Shown: in pieces, positions 31,023 to 41,545 of the stretch
Position numbering within the stretch: position 1 is the stretch's first letter
How the letters are laid out: every line of letters begins with the position of its first letter
Source of the DNA: Chelonoidis abingdonii
Lineage: Eukaryota > Chordata > Testudines > Testudinidae
Reading direction: 5' to 3'
DNA length: 64,000 nt
Assembly (NCBI RefSeq): GCF_003597395.2
Contig: NC_133772.1
Coordinates: 137,687,183-137,751,182 of the forward strand
Translations under genes and position numbers: made by a program
Notes under the pieces: model-generated
Seen by the model: only the letters and a program-made list of their open reading frames with translations
The model's database searches: none
What the model was told of the DNA's origin: nothing

Positions 31023-31583
31023 TTAGGGCTTGTCTACACCACAAAATTATGTCAACTTACTGCCACCGCAGCAATTAAATTGGTTGTTGGTGTCCACACT
31101 ACGCTCCTTCTGCCGGTGGTGTGCATCCTCATCAGAAGCACTTGCACCGACTGAAGTGGGGCACTGGCAACCGCGTGGGCCTTACAGCTGGGGCCTCCCG
31201 AACCAGGGGCCGACAAACGGAGATGAAAATGTGAAATAAAAGCAGCTGTGGTACTAACAAGAATTTCAATTTCACTGCTGGTAGGCTCCCTCCTGTGAAA
31301 CTGAGCCCCCTGCCAGGCTAACGGCATGGGCTGTCAGTGCCAGGGCAGGGGGCACTTCAGCTGTCAACCCCACACACAGCTAACAGCCAACAGGCTATGT
31401 AAGTAAAGCAGTGTCCACGTGGACACCGTGTTGCCCTAACTACATTGACCTAAGCGCTACGCTTCTCACAGAGTTGGAGTTATTAAGTTGATGTGGGAGA
31501 CATGCTTTGGTGGGAGCACCATTATAGTGTAGACACTGACAGAGTTAGGTCAACATAAGACCAGCTTGTCTCGACCTAACTCA
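31023..31583 (+). mobile_element. MITE ending just upstream of the exon
   Basis: It starts TTAGGGCTTGTCTACACCAC. Inside are GGTGTCCACACTACGCTCC and AAGTCCAC-type blocks, then TAGTGTAGACACTGACAGAG and GTTAGGTCAACATAAGACCA. The last recognisable bases are TCTCGACCTAACTC at 31570-31583. The usual terminal block (TGTAGTGTAGACC...TTA) is missing, so the 3' tip is lost. The exon acceptor lies 32 bases further on. A TTA target preference with GTCTACAC ends suggests a PIF/Harbinger-like MITE, but I could not prove the class. Confidence 0.6.
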
Positions 31584-31615
31584 GAGTCTTCTTCATTGCT
31601 CTCATTATTCTATAG

Positions 31616-31759
31616 GGCATCTCTGATCCACAAGTCACAGAGAGAGACCGAGAGGATCAGGGAGTTGCCCTTTACAGCAATGTTTGGCAGAAAGATGGTT
31701 TGGTAAATCTAATTGACGGTTTGGAAGATGGTATCTATATAATAGAAGTTATGAGACAG
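31616..31759 (+). CDS. Internal coding exon of an unidentified host gene
   Basis: 144 bp, phase 0 at both ends, 48 codons without a stop. The acceptor is a pyrimidine-rich tract (CTTCATTGCTCTCATTATTC) ending in TATAG at 31615. The donor is CAG|GTAAGA at 31757-31765, close to consensus. The peptide begins G-I-S-D-P-Q-V-T-E-R-D and ends G-L-E-D-G-I-Y-I-I-E-V-M-R-Q, with an acidic/polar first third and a hydrophobic second half. That fits part of a folded domain, possibly beta-rich. The other two + frames contain stops. I do not recognise the protein and assign no function. Neighbouring exons were not found, so the flanking introns probably extend over most of the window. A MITE ends 32 bp before it and contains a good branch-point candidate. 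Confidence 0.75.
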
Positions 31760-34315
31760 GTAAGACTCATTGCATTTGCATTTTGCCACTAGCAACCTGT
31801 GATAGTGTGTCAGGTTCTAGGATCCTACACAGAGACACGGAACTATTTTGCTGACTTGCTCAGCTAGCCAGACCTAGTGGATCTCATTTGCTCCAGCTCA
31901 AGAGTATAACAGAACTGGTTTAAAAAAAACAAAACACAAAATCCAAACACCAGGAACATTTTTTGGCAAAAATTTTCATAAAGTTTGTCCCTGACTTTTT
32001 GTCAAAAAAATTTTGAATTTCAACATTTTTTTGACTAGCTCTAGTTGAGTCATATGAAGGCAGAGGGAAGCAGGGCATGGAATGGTGCTGGAGGAGGAAA
32101 GAGAAGAATCAAGCTCATGTGGAGGTTTAAGGCAGATGTAGGAAAGGGATATGTTTGGAAAATCTCCAGTTTGTGTTTATTATGTGAGGAGCATGGCAGA
32201 GACAGTACCTGTTTATAGGACTCTTAATATTAGCTCTTAGAAAGCTGGCATTTTTCAGAGTGCCAACAAAAAGTGGCTCCGTAGAAGGATGTGAAGTCTC
32301 AGAAGGGTTAAAGTGAGTTCTCTGACATGATCTCTATAATGATCTTGCTCATCAGTGAGATTAGTCATAGCAGTATAGGGTAGAGCGTAGAGGCCCCAAC
32401 CAAGGTCAGGACCCATTGTTCTAGGAACTGCATAAATGCACACAGTAGGAGAGAGTCCCTGCCCAAGGAATTTGTGATCCAACTCAACTGGACAAGACAA
32501 AATGTGAGAGAAAGGAATGATCTTGGAAAGATTTAATACATGCAAAGACCAAGAAATATTCCTTGCTCACTGAATTAAAAAGTGAAAGATCTAGATCTTT
32601 TTCTAATCTAGGGCTGACTAGTGAATAAGCAGCATAGAATATCAAGAGCTATCCCCATTGCTAGAGGAATTTTGAAATAAACATGACAGTTGCACTTTGC
32701 CAATTATCGTTGGTTGGGGATCAAGTGTCAAGACTAGACGTAGACCTAAGAACATGCCGGGTTTGTTAAATTGCCTGTAGTTGTGCCCTTTGTTAGACAG
32801 AAGCGCCTGGATGCAGCATCTGGGAAAGATTAAAAGCACATCAGGCAGCTGTTAGAGGTTTGCACGTTACGAACTCAGCTCTAGCAGCCATGTATGTGAA
32901 CAGAGAGGGAGAACGAACTGTAAAGATGTTTGTACGATTGTGCAGTGGTGTTAAAAGAGTCACGGGGTTTCTGCATGAGAAAATTGTGTGAAGGCTACAT
33001 ATGCAGCTAAGCATTAGGTGGGAGGGCATTATGCTGCTGTGATTTATTGGGCTGTTACACTTCTCTAATTGTTTGATTACATTGGTATATTCCAGAGACA
33101 CTGCTTGGGGCTCTGAGTGAGAAGATTGTGCTTTCCTGACAATTTCACTCTGCGCTGCTTTTTTAATTTGTAATGAAATACTTGTCGAAGACTGTTGAAA
33201 CTGCAGAATTGCCTCTATCCTTGATGAGGCATCTCCAGGCGTGATACAAACTCACTGGGGGTCACAGACATGGAGAAACCTCTGCCACCAGCTCAAACAC
33301 AAATGGTTCCCCTGTGCCTGAATAGCACAATGCTTAACATGTAACGCTAAATCCTAGCCATGCCTGGACAGAGGGGGCGGTAGGAAGGGTCAATCAGCCA
33401 CTAACCTTCACACAATTCATTAGCCATGTGAACTGGGCCCCCAGAAGGCATTCTGGCCTACACTGCACCAAGCACACTTATGGACACAGTTAGTCAGTGC
33501 CCCAGTTATTCAAGGTACCAGGACCTCAAAGGGTGACGTTTGAGGGAAACAGGGTGTGGTTTGCACAAAACAGATTGAGTATAAACGCCTAGAATCCTGA
33601 CAGTGAGCTAGTTGTACCTGCAAAAAGGAGCAGATTAATCACGCTGCAGTACGTTGAATCAACCTAGTATGTGGCATTCTGCCTTGCAAAGGCAGGTTTT
33701 TGTTTACAGATTGTACCTCACACCACGTTGATGTATGTGCCATTGCACACTCCACCCTGGCTTTTGCTCTGTACCCAGCTGCTTTGTGCTACTTAGCATG
33801 GGAGAATAAAGCTGGTGGAGCCGGTTCTACACCACCCACTCCCAGCCTCTCACCTAGCAGAGGGGGCATGTTGGGTGCAAGACAGGGCATGACCTGAGCA
33901 CCTTGCATTCTGGCAATCCAGCAGAATGGTTCTTAGAGGACTGTTCCTACTGAATTAACTTAGAGCAGCCTTTTTGCCCCTTCTCATTGGGTCCTGCACT
34001 AAGAACAGTTAGACAGACCCAAAGGACCTGGGCCAACGCCAGGATCTGATCCTTGTATACTCCAACCCATCAGTGCTGCTGGTGCTGTTGTTGTAGACCA
34101 AGTTACCCAGATTAAAAAAAAAGGCAATGGCTGAGAAACCTCTCTCATTATCTACTTATGTCGTTTAGACTGGTACTTGCCAATCTGAATCTGGAGTCAG
34201 TGAAGATCATTAACAAAGGCAGATTTTTCACTTCCCACCCCGCCCCTCCCCAGAATAATCTGAGTGACAGCTGCTGTGCCTGAAATACACACCACAGACA
34301 GATAGTATCTTGACT
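31760..34315. other. Probable intron, nothing recognised
   Basis: Starts at the donor of the exon. No further exon is supported. An A/T-rich self-complementary patch lies near 31955-32035 (TTTTTGGCAAAAATTTTCAT). Open frames are short and without domain character. Confidence 0.45.
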
Positions 34316-34390
34316 TAGGCCCCGATCCTGCAAAGACTTACACACACACAAGTAGCTTTATGCACCTGAGTGGTCCCACTGAGGGGCCTT
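34316..34390. mobile_element. Palindromic MITE remnant (CCCGATCCTGCAAAGACTTA family)
   Basis: GGCCCCGATCCTGCAAAGAC, then CTGAGTGGTCCCACTGAGGG. This matches one arm and the centre of the family also seen at 9065. It carries a short (AC)n run. Confidence 0.45.
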
Positions 34391-35085
34391 AGGGTCTACA
34401 AAGGAAATAGAATCTTTCATTAGGAAAAGTGGAGCCAAATTTACAGGGCACACATGCAGCCTTTCACTGCTCACTAGTTCCCTTTTTTATTTCCTTTGTA
34501 TATATTTCTGTGTCCAAGCCCACCTAGAACTGAACCTTCCCAAAAGTTTGGGGGGGTTGGAGCTGGGGTTTTGGTTTGGGCCCATCCCTCACTTCTGTGG
34601 TTTGTTTTGTGCTTCAGTCCATGGCATTAGTATGATGTAAAAGGGAGGAACAGACCAACAAACAAGAGATTGAACTAAATCTTTACCTAAAATTTGAGCT
34701 CTGCTTGAACCACAACGTCTCTGAGATTTGAAGAAGTGGGGTGAATTTTAGTGCCTTTTCCCAAATGTCTGAACACGTCTTCTCCTCTGGGTTATAGCCA
34801 GGGCAGGGAGCAAATGCGCCAGCCACAAAAGAAGCACTTCCCAGTACTCCCAGCTCAAGCAAAGCCAAGCCAGCACGTACTGCAAGCCTTTCCAGAAAGC
34901 CTCATCCCATGAGATTTCCAGTCAAAAACATTCACATGCATTTCTTATAAACATCTGAAATGGGGATCGCTATTCACAGAGCCAGTCATAGGAATAGGCA
35001 AACAGTACACCCACATGTTCGTCCTATCCTCCCCCCAGCCAGTAATAAGATATCTACCACAATGTCACTGGTGAGAAGTGCTGGC

Positions 35086-36035
35086 TGCTGAACTGTTGGG
35101 CCTAGGAGGCAGCAGGAGGGATGGGGTCACCAGGGGATGTTGTGAAGACCAAAATGATAACAGGGTTCAAAAAAGTATTAGATAAATTGATGGAGGATAG
35201 ATCCATCAGTGGCTATTAGCCAGGATAGGCAGAGGGACAACCCCATGCCCTGACTGTCCCTAAAGCCCCAGATGCCAGAAGCTGGGAGTGGATGACAGGG
35301 GATAGATGTGGCAAATTGCTGGTACTGTTCTCTGGGTCTCGCGCTTTCTCTTCTCTGGGGTAGGTTCAGGGCGATATTGCTTGCCTCTGAACCAGTTCTT
35401 AATCACTCCCCTAGTGTCCTTGGAGGAGGGGAGTGGAGAGGGAGGGACCTGGGCCCGCCCTCTACTCCAGGTCCCAACCCAGGGGCCCTGGGGTTGTGGT
35501 GAACCACTTGACTAGCGGTTTCTTCCCCTGGGTTACTTCCCTCTCATACCCGTCAGCTTGTGAAGGGCTTCTCGCCTCTCTTCTATACAAGCCTGGTGCC
35601 CCTTACCTAGGGTTTCTGTTGGGCTTCCCAATCCACCGCAGCACTCCTCCAAACCTTCTATTTCTCTCTGGACAAACTCTTCTCTTCTGCAATCTGCACT
35701 CTGCTCCAATCCAACCTTTCTCCTTCAACTACCACCCCCTGTCTGACTGAAGCAGGGGTTTATATCCCATGACTGGAGTCAGGTGCTCTAACTGGAGTCA
35801 GGTGCTCTAATTGGCCACAGCTGTTCTAGTTAATCTAAAGCAAACCTTCCTCCCTTGGCAGGGAATAAGGCCCCCTGCTAACACTCTTATGCTGCCCTCT
35901 GGCCATGCTGTATCACAATAGATCATTCAAAATTGCCCTGTTCTGTCCATTCCCTCTAAAGCACCTGGTATTGGAAGACAGGATACTGGGCTAGCTGGAC
36001 CTTTGGTCTGACCAGTATGGCCATTCTTATGTAGG
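35086..36035 (+). mobile_element. CR1-type LINE 3' end split by a solo LTR
   Basis: The left part (AGGGTTCAAAAAAGTATTAG, CATCAGTGGCTATTAGCCAG, AGATGCCAGAAGCTGGGAGT, GGGGATAGA) and the right part (TTGCCCTGTTCTGTCCATTC, GAAGACAGGATACTGGGCTA, GGTCTGACCAGTATGGCCAT) are consecutive pieces of one CR1 3' region. The antisense copy at 39895-40203 shows them uninterrupted. The LTR between them is described separately. Confidence 0.82.
35307..35917 (-). mobile_element. Solo LTR inserted in CR1, 5-bp TSD
   Basis: 611 bp, TGTGGC...TATCACA on the + strand, flanked by perfect ATAGA copies (35302-35306 and 35918-35922). Minus-strand reading starts TGTGATACAGCATGG and has a TATA-like GATATAAACCCC (35751-35762 on +), so the LTR is most likely antisense. 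A 22-bp tandem pair based on ACTGGAGTCAGGTGCTCTAA lies at about 35772-35813. A solo LTR arises by recombination between two LTRs of a full element. The open frames at 35306-35750 are accidental. Confidence 0.82.
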
Positions 36036-37420
36036 GTACTAATAACCTTGATGCAATTGTGCTGCTTTTCTGTAAGCTCCTGGATAGCAGTGCCCCTTCT
36101 GGCCCCATGGGCAGCAGCAGCTCCCTCTGCCTCAGCACAAAAGGCCACCTCTTGGGTGCTAAGACACGATACAGCGGAGAGTGACTAGTTCTGAAGGAGA
36201 GAGCTGCACCTCATCCCTGAGTCACAAGCTCCTGCCTCAGCAGATATTTGGCAGCTCAGCTGCTTCAACACCACTTCACCCCTACACACAAGGAGCATCT
36301 TTGGACCCATCCTAGACTGCCCTCCCCCAATACCTACCTACTGGCTGTTCCAGACCTCCTCATCCTTCTCTCCTAGAACAATTTTCAGGCCACTCCAGGC
36401 CCCTTCTAGAACCGTCTCTGCAGTGTAAATGGAAGGCAAAGGAGAGGGCAGAATCCTTGGTGTTTAGGAAGAACTGGAGGAGTGAGAGAGAGGAACTGCA
36501 GGGTAAGGAGGATAGGTGGGAACTGAGCAGCAGAGGACCTTGAGGTGAGGACAGCTAGAGGGACCCAATTAAAGGAGAGACGAGGATGCTACGCTGGCGA
36601 TTCACAGATCTACCTCTCTGCTCCAGAACTGGCCAAACCAAAAATCTCAGGCTGTCTCTCCAGCATCCTCAGCCAACAGCTTAAGGTAGCACAGAGAAAA
36701 TAGTAATAAAAAGGTATGGAGAACTGGGCAAAACTGGGAGTCTAGAGAAGCAGAGGGAATGAACTGGAAATAAGGAGAATAGGGTGGATGGGGGGAGAGG
36801 GGTAAAAAAGAACTGAGTGAGGAAATAGAGCTCGTTTACACTAGGGAAACTGACCCCCAACATTCACCGCTGATGCTACCACCCTTTCAGCTACACTGCT
36901 TTTTCCTGCCAGAGGAGGCCCAGTGTAGAAAAGGCTCCTGCAGCTGCCACTGTTATTGCCACCAATGCCAGTTAAGTTGTAACTATCCGAGGGGCAAGGG
37001 AAATGAAAGGAAAAGTCAACAGGTCACACACAATCTGACCAGAGAAAACCAGGACCAGGCACTGTTTTAATGCACAAACTACAGGAGCCCAAAGGGCTGC
37101 AAAGAACTCCTAGAAGGCATATGTTTAGTAGTCTCATCTCAAATACCTGCTCTTGCCTTCTCTTCAAACAGACACAGTGCCTAGAAAGCTCCCTTCATTT
37201 TCACTCCTTTACAGGAGACATTCGTAAATTAGATACGTCTTCCCAATGAGCCAGAGACAGCAGCAGTCAGCTAATGAGCATGTTCTCCTCTATAAATGAC
37301 TCTCCAGAAAGGCTCTGAATCATGCAAAGAATAAACGGGATGACCTTTTATTTCAGCGAAGTTTAAAATGGGGGAATGTGAGAGTTTGACTCAGGGCAGT
37401 GCCTAGCTAGGAAACATTTA
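36036..37420. other. Non-coding interval, nothing recognised
   Basis: Includes purine-rich stretches (36420-36560 and 36700-36840). No exon, SINE or LINE supported. Confidence 0.4.
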
Positions 37421-37428
37421 TGTTAACA

Positions 37429-37648
37429 TAGGAGTTCTCAAACTGGGGGTCGGGACCCCTCAGGGGGTCACAAGGTTATTACATGGTGGGGTCATGAGCT
37501 GTCAGCTGCCATCCCCAACCCTGCTTTGCCTCCAGTATTTATAATGGTGTTAAATATATAAACAAGTGTTTTTAATTTAAAAGGGGGGTTGCACTCTGAG
37601 GCTTGCTATGTGAAAGGGATCACCAGTACCAAAGTTTGAGAACCATTG
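37429..37648 (+). mobile_element. Short hAT-type element with near-perfect 8-bp TSD
   Basis: 220 bp between TGTTAACA (37421-37428) and TGTTAATA (37649-37656), which match at 7 of 8 bases. The ends GGAGTTCTCAAACTGGGGGT and CAAAGTTTGAGAACCATTG are inverted repeats (GGTTCTCAAACT type). It contains the usual GTGTTAAATATATAAACAAG and AAAGGGATCACCAGTACC blocks. Non-coding. Confidence 0.82.
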
Positions 37649-37656
37649 TGTTAATA

Positions 37657-39894
37657 TCATACTAAAGCACTGCAAAAATAAAGAACATTTTGTTCCACCA
37701 GGAGAAGGTACACCAGGCAGTAAGGTCCAGTTTTATAAAGCTACAAGACAGTAACTCACTTTATAGAATTATCTGGATAACAGCTATAGATACATTGGCT
37801 GTGATGGGGCAGCGCGTATATAGCTTGTGTTACATTGATCAGAGATCCATGGGTGGGAGGGCAAACGTAATAATGATCCTTGAAAAATGGGCTGCAATTT
37901 TGAGTGCATTTAATGAATTAAATAGCCACTGACACCTTGTCACTGTTGCAGCTAAACGACGCTGCTGAAAGATTTGTGCCGTTCTTCCACCAACAAGGTT
38001 ATGCTAAAATACCAGACTGACCACTCTGTGTCATCAGCGCCAGACTGTCGCTCTTTCACGATGCACTGCATGACAGGAATAGCCTTCCAGTTAATACATA
38101 CCCAACCCATTTCCGTTGCACTTTCAAAATCTTCCCGTGCCACATCTGCTCCACGAAGCATTCTAGCTCTGAAAATCTGAGCCCACTCAGCATTTGTTCT
38201 GCACAGCAGATTAAACACCCACAGCCCACTGAAACAGAGTGGGAGTTGGGAGCCAAACTCCTCTATGTTCTTTTAAAAATCCCAGTTTAACTCTGTGAGG
38301 AACAGAAGCCCATTAGTTTTTCAGCACATTTCCCTCACTGTGCGGCACCATGCACATTTCCAGACCACATAGCTCACATTACAAAACAATGATGGAAGAG
38401 CTAAACACTGCCTTCCCACACACAGCAGGCGACAGTGCAGCAGCATCCTGCATCCCCTGTCAGATGAGAGAAAATCCCCTTCTGTGAGAAGAATTAAAGG
38501 GGCGCACAAGGGAAACAGTATCACATTAGTCCTCCTGTATTAATTTAGATGGAATAAAGTGCCCAAGTTGTTAAAGATGTTGACAGAACCCAGTCACTGT
38601 ACAGGGTTTGATATACAGACACCTCAGCCTGTTCGGTACCAGGGCAAACACACCATTAAAAATCTTCTTAACCATTTATTAAAGATGCAGAAAATGAAGG
38701 AAACACAGTTAAAGCATTTGACGCGTAAAGTATTAAGTTAGGCTTTCATTTTAACAGCATTTCTTGTTCCCTTTCCCCTTAACTTGCAGGAGGTTTTAGA
38801 AGGGAGCCCTTTTCTCCCACCATTTGACAGTCTCTTAGGTGATATTAAAGATTGTAATAGCTGGCCATTTGGGGGAAAAAGAGAAATTAGTCGACCTGGA
38901 CTGGAAGTCTTGTCATTCCTGTTGTTGTTAAAGTCCAATCCCATTTCCTAATACACAAGACAAACACACACAAAAATGGAAAGGAAAGAACAGCAAAGAC
39001 AGAAAATGCAGCTTCTGTCTCTGGTGTTAACTCTTACCCACTGCTGGAAAAACACAGGCACAGGACATGGTTTGATCAACCATGCTTGCACAAGCATCAA
39101 GCTGGGCAGGGCATTACTTGTATCTGCCTCTCTGGCACCTGTTTACAGCAGTGTTGCAAAATATGCAGTCTTGGCTGTCTAAGCCAGACTCTTATTAGAC
39201 AGAAGGAAAGGGAGAGAGATAGGAAAGCGAAGGAGGAAAAAGACACATGGAGTGGGGCGGCGGGGGAGCAAAGTCTCGCATCCCAGATGGTGGTTGGGAT
39301 TTAGCCAGAGCCAGTGTAAGTGGTGATGTGATCCGACTCCCTCTCTGACCTGGTCTGGTCATCTTTCAGGATTAGGACAAAGAAGGTTGGAGGTCCCAGG
39401 AGAGAGTGGGGTGAGGGCCGGGTGATGAAGCTGCTACTTGCTCCTTCTTTCAGTCAGCCAGTGGAGCAGTAGCCAGCTTTCCTCCCAAAGTCTTTTTTTC
39501 TTACTAAGGACCCCAACAAGGAGTGCTGGGTGGAATAACCCATCCCCACATTATTCATCTATTAGTGAGGCCTAATTTCCAACACACCAATTTGGTTCAC
39601 CGATTTCTGGTCTCATGCTGATCTTGTTTACCAGGCGTGATTTTAAACACTGTTTGAACTATATAAGCAGGCTTTTTTTTGTTTGGACTAATTCATCTCT
39701 CTCTTTTTTTTACACCTTTTCCCATCAACATTTGTTGTTAGGTTATTCTAACACTTTATGAACTTTCACTCACTTTTCACAGTTGAATTCACAGGTAGAG
39801 TGAATTTGTAGCCCCAATTATCACAACAGTACTACTGAGAAGGGGACACAATTCTGTAATGAAATAATCACAACCATAGACCCTATTCTCCACT
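37657..39894. other. Non-coding interval with one weak candidate exon
   Basis: Apart from the minus-strand open stretch at 37952-38218, nothing here looks coding. Simple sequence is limited to short A and T runs. Confidence 0.4.
37952..38218 (-). pseudogene. Minus-strand open stretch, possible exon or pseudogene (weak)
   Basis: An 88-codon frame with protein-like composition: N-A-E-W-A-Q-I-F-R-A-R-M-L-R-G-A-D-V-A, later E-D-F-E-S-A-T-E-M-G-W and S-G-A-D-D-T-E-W-S-V-W-Y-F. Upstream on the minus strand, an acceptor-like CTCCCACTCTGTTTCAG (ending about 38233) precedes it. The frame runs from there to a TAG. An overlapping second frame (38056-38256) is also open, which weakens the case. I do not recognise the sequence. 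A chance frame, an old retroposed gene piece or a terminal exon are all possible. Confidence 0.2.
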
Positions 39895-40203
39895 CACTTC
39901 CAGAGGTCAGATTAAGAAGAATACAAGAGCTGCCATACTGGGTCATGGTCCATCTTGCCCAGTAACCTGTCTTCCAACAGCGGCCAATGCCAGGTGCTTC
40001 AGAAGCAATGAACAGGACAGGCAATCATCAAGTGATCCCCTTCCCCGCTTCTGGCAAACAGAGGCTAGGGACACTTCAGAGCATGGTTTTGCATCCCTGC
40101 CTATCCTGGCTAATAGCCATTGATGGACTTATCCTCCAGGAACTTATCTAGTTCTTTTTTGAACCATGGGAAAAGATGATGGCACTTGCCAAGCAGTACC
40201 ATC
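39895..40203 (-). mobile_element. CR1-type LINE 3' end, antisense
   Basis: On the + strand: AGAGCTGCCATACTGGGTCA, GTCTTCCAACAGCGGCCAAT, GCTTCTGGCAAACAGAGGCT, CTATCCTGGCTAATAGCCAT and CTTATCTAGTTCTTTTTTGA. This is the reverse complement of the CR1 3' region at 35086-36035, here intact. It stops at the MITE starting 40204. Confidence 0.82.
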
Positions 40204-40735
40204 TTAGGGTATGTTTATACTGCAAAGCAAGTCCAGCATTTGTAGAGCTCCAGTAGCTGACCCTGGGTTTGTTAATCTAGAGCTTGAGTGTTTGCACTCA
40301 TTTACAACCCCAGGTTAGGAATGATTGAAGCCTGGGTCTCCAGAGTCTACACTCCAGTATGTGGGCCCAAGTTCAGTCACCCATATCCCAGACTTCCTAG
40401 CACCCTCCCATGATGTGGTGCTAGCCCTTTGTTCATGCTGCAGTGTGGAGAGTTTGACTGTCCACCAAACTTGACTGTCCAGAGAACAAGAAGTCAGCCT
40501 GTGTGATACTTTTGGCAGACTCCCAGAACACAAGTCCTGAGGGGCTGTGCCTATACTGCAAAGCAATATGGCTTGAACCCTGGATCCCAGCTTGATTCAG
40601 TCTCAGACCGCCCACCCTGTAAGGTCCTGGTACCCTGAGTCTGAGTCCTGGGTTAGCGCAATTTGTGTGTAGACAGAAGAAGGGTTACACTTGAGCCTGA
40701 GTTCGAACCCTGAGCTTACACCCTGTAGTGTAGAG
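40204..40735 (+). mobile_element. MITE with TTAGGGTATGT...GTAGAGATACC ends
   Basis: The start TTAGGGTATGTTTATACTGC and end TGTAGTGTAGAGATACC(TATAG) are inverted copies of the GTCTACAC-type terminus. Inner blocks such as CAGCTTGATTCAG and GAACCCTGGATCCCAGC are internally complementary. An internal terminus-like GTGCCTATACTGCAAAGCAA at 40548-40567 suggests a compound or nested copy. Confidence 0.6.
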
Positions 40736-41050
40736 ATACCTATAGTATGCTCTGGCTATGGGAGCAGGCAAAATGTGATCCCATTCACTGTAAAGTTTGT
40801 AGATGTTCATATAATAATTGTGGGATGTACTGGGCTCCTTGAGCTTGACTCGCCCTCAGTGACTTCAGCATGTCAATGGCTCTTTGGGCTCAGCTCCTTC
40901 TTAATGGGGGGGGGGGGGAAAGAAGTTAGTGGGGACACCTCCCAAATGCTACCCACTCATGACCCTAAAATGAGACATCACTCAATCACGCCAATCTGTG
41001 ACCCTCCCTCTCTTTTGTTAGGACTTGTGCACATGGGAAGGTTTTACCCA

Positions 41051-41545
41051 TAAGGCCTTGTCTATACAGTTTAACTATAAATCTCAGGGTGAGATTTTTC
41101 TACCAAAATAATGAACTCAATAGAACCCCTATAGTGTGGACATGGTTATATTTGTATAAAGGTGCCTTATACTAGTATAGCTTATTCCCTTTCCCACACA
41201 GCACCTTTATATTGATATAACCGCATCCACACTACAGGGTTGTATCAATTTATCTATACCAGTGTAGTTAATGCAATACAATTTTGTGTGTAGTCAAGGC
41301 CTTATACCAATATAGTTATGCAGATACAATCCTCCATGTGGATACTCTCATTCTGCTAAACAAATGCCTTTTTCATTTTAGCTTATACCACTTGAGAAAA
41401 GGTTTAAGTTAAACCAAAAAAGCACAACTTTTATAGCAAAGTAAGAGTATCCACACTGGTGGTTATATCAGTATAATGATGTTGGCTTGAATTCACACCT
41501 TAAGTTATACCCAAACAAACTTTCCCATGCAGACAAGGCCTTATG
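41051..41545. mobile_element. Two adjoining palindromic MITEs (TAAGGCCTTGTCT ends)
   Basis: ATAAGGCCTTGTCTATACAG (41051-41070) and CAGACAAGGCCTTAT (41531-41545) are inverted ends. A third copy of the terminus, GTGTAGTCAAGGCCTTATAC (41288-41307), lies in the middle. That suggests two tandem elements sharing a border, or one inserted at the edge of another. The interior is full of TATAACC/GGTTATA-type pairs. Confidence 0.6.
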
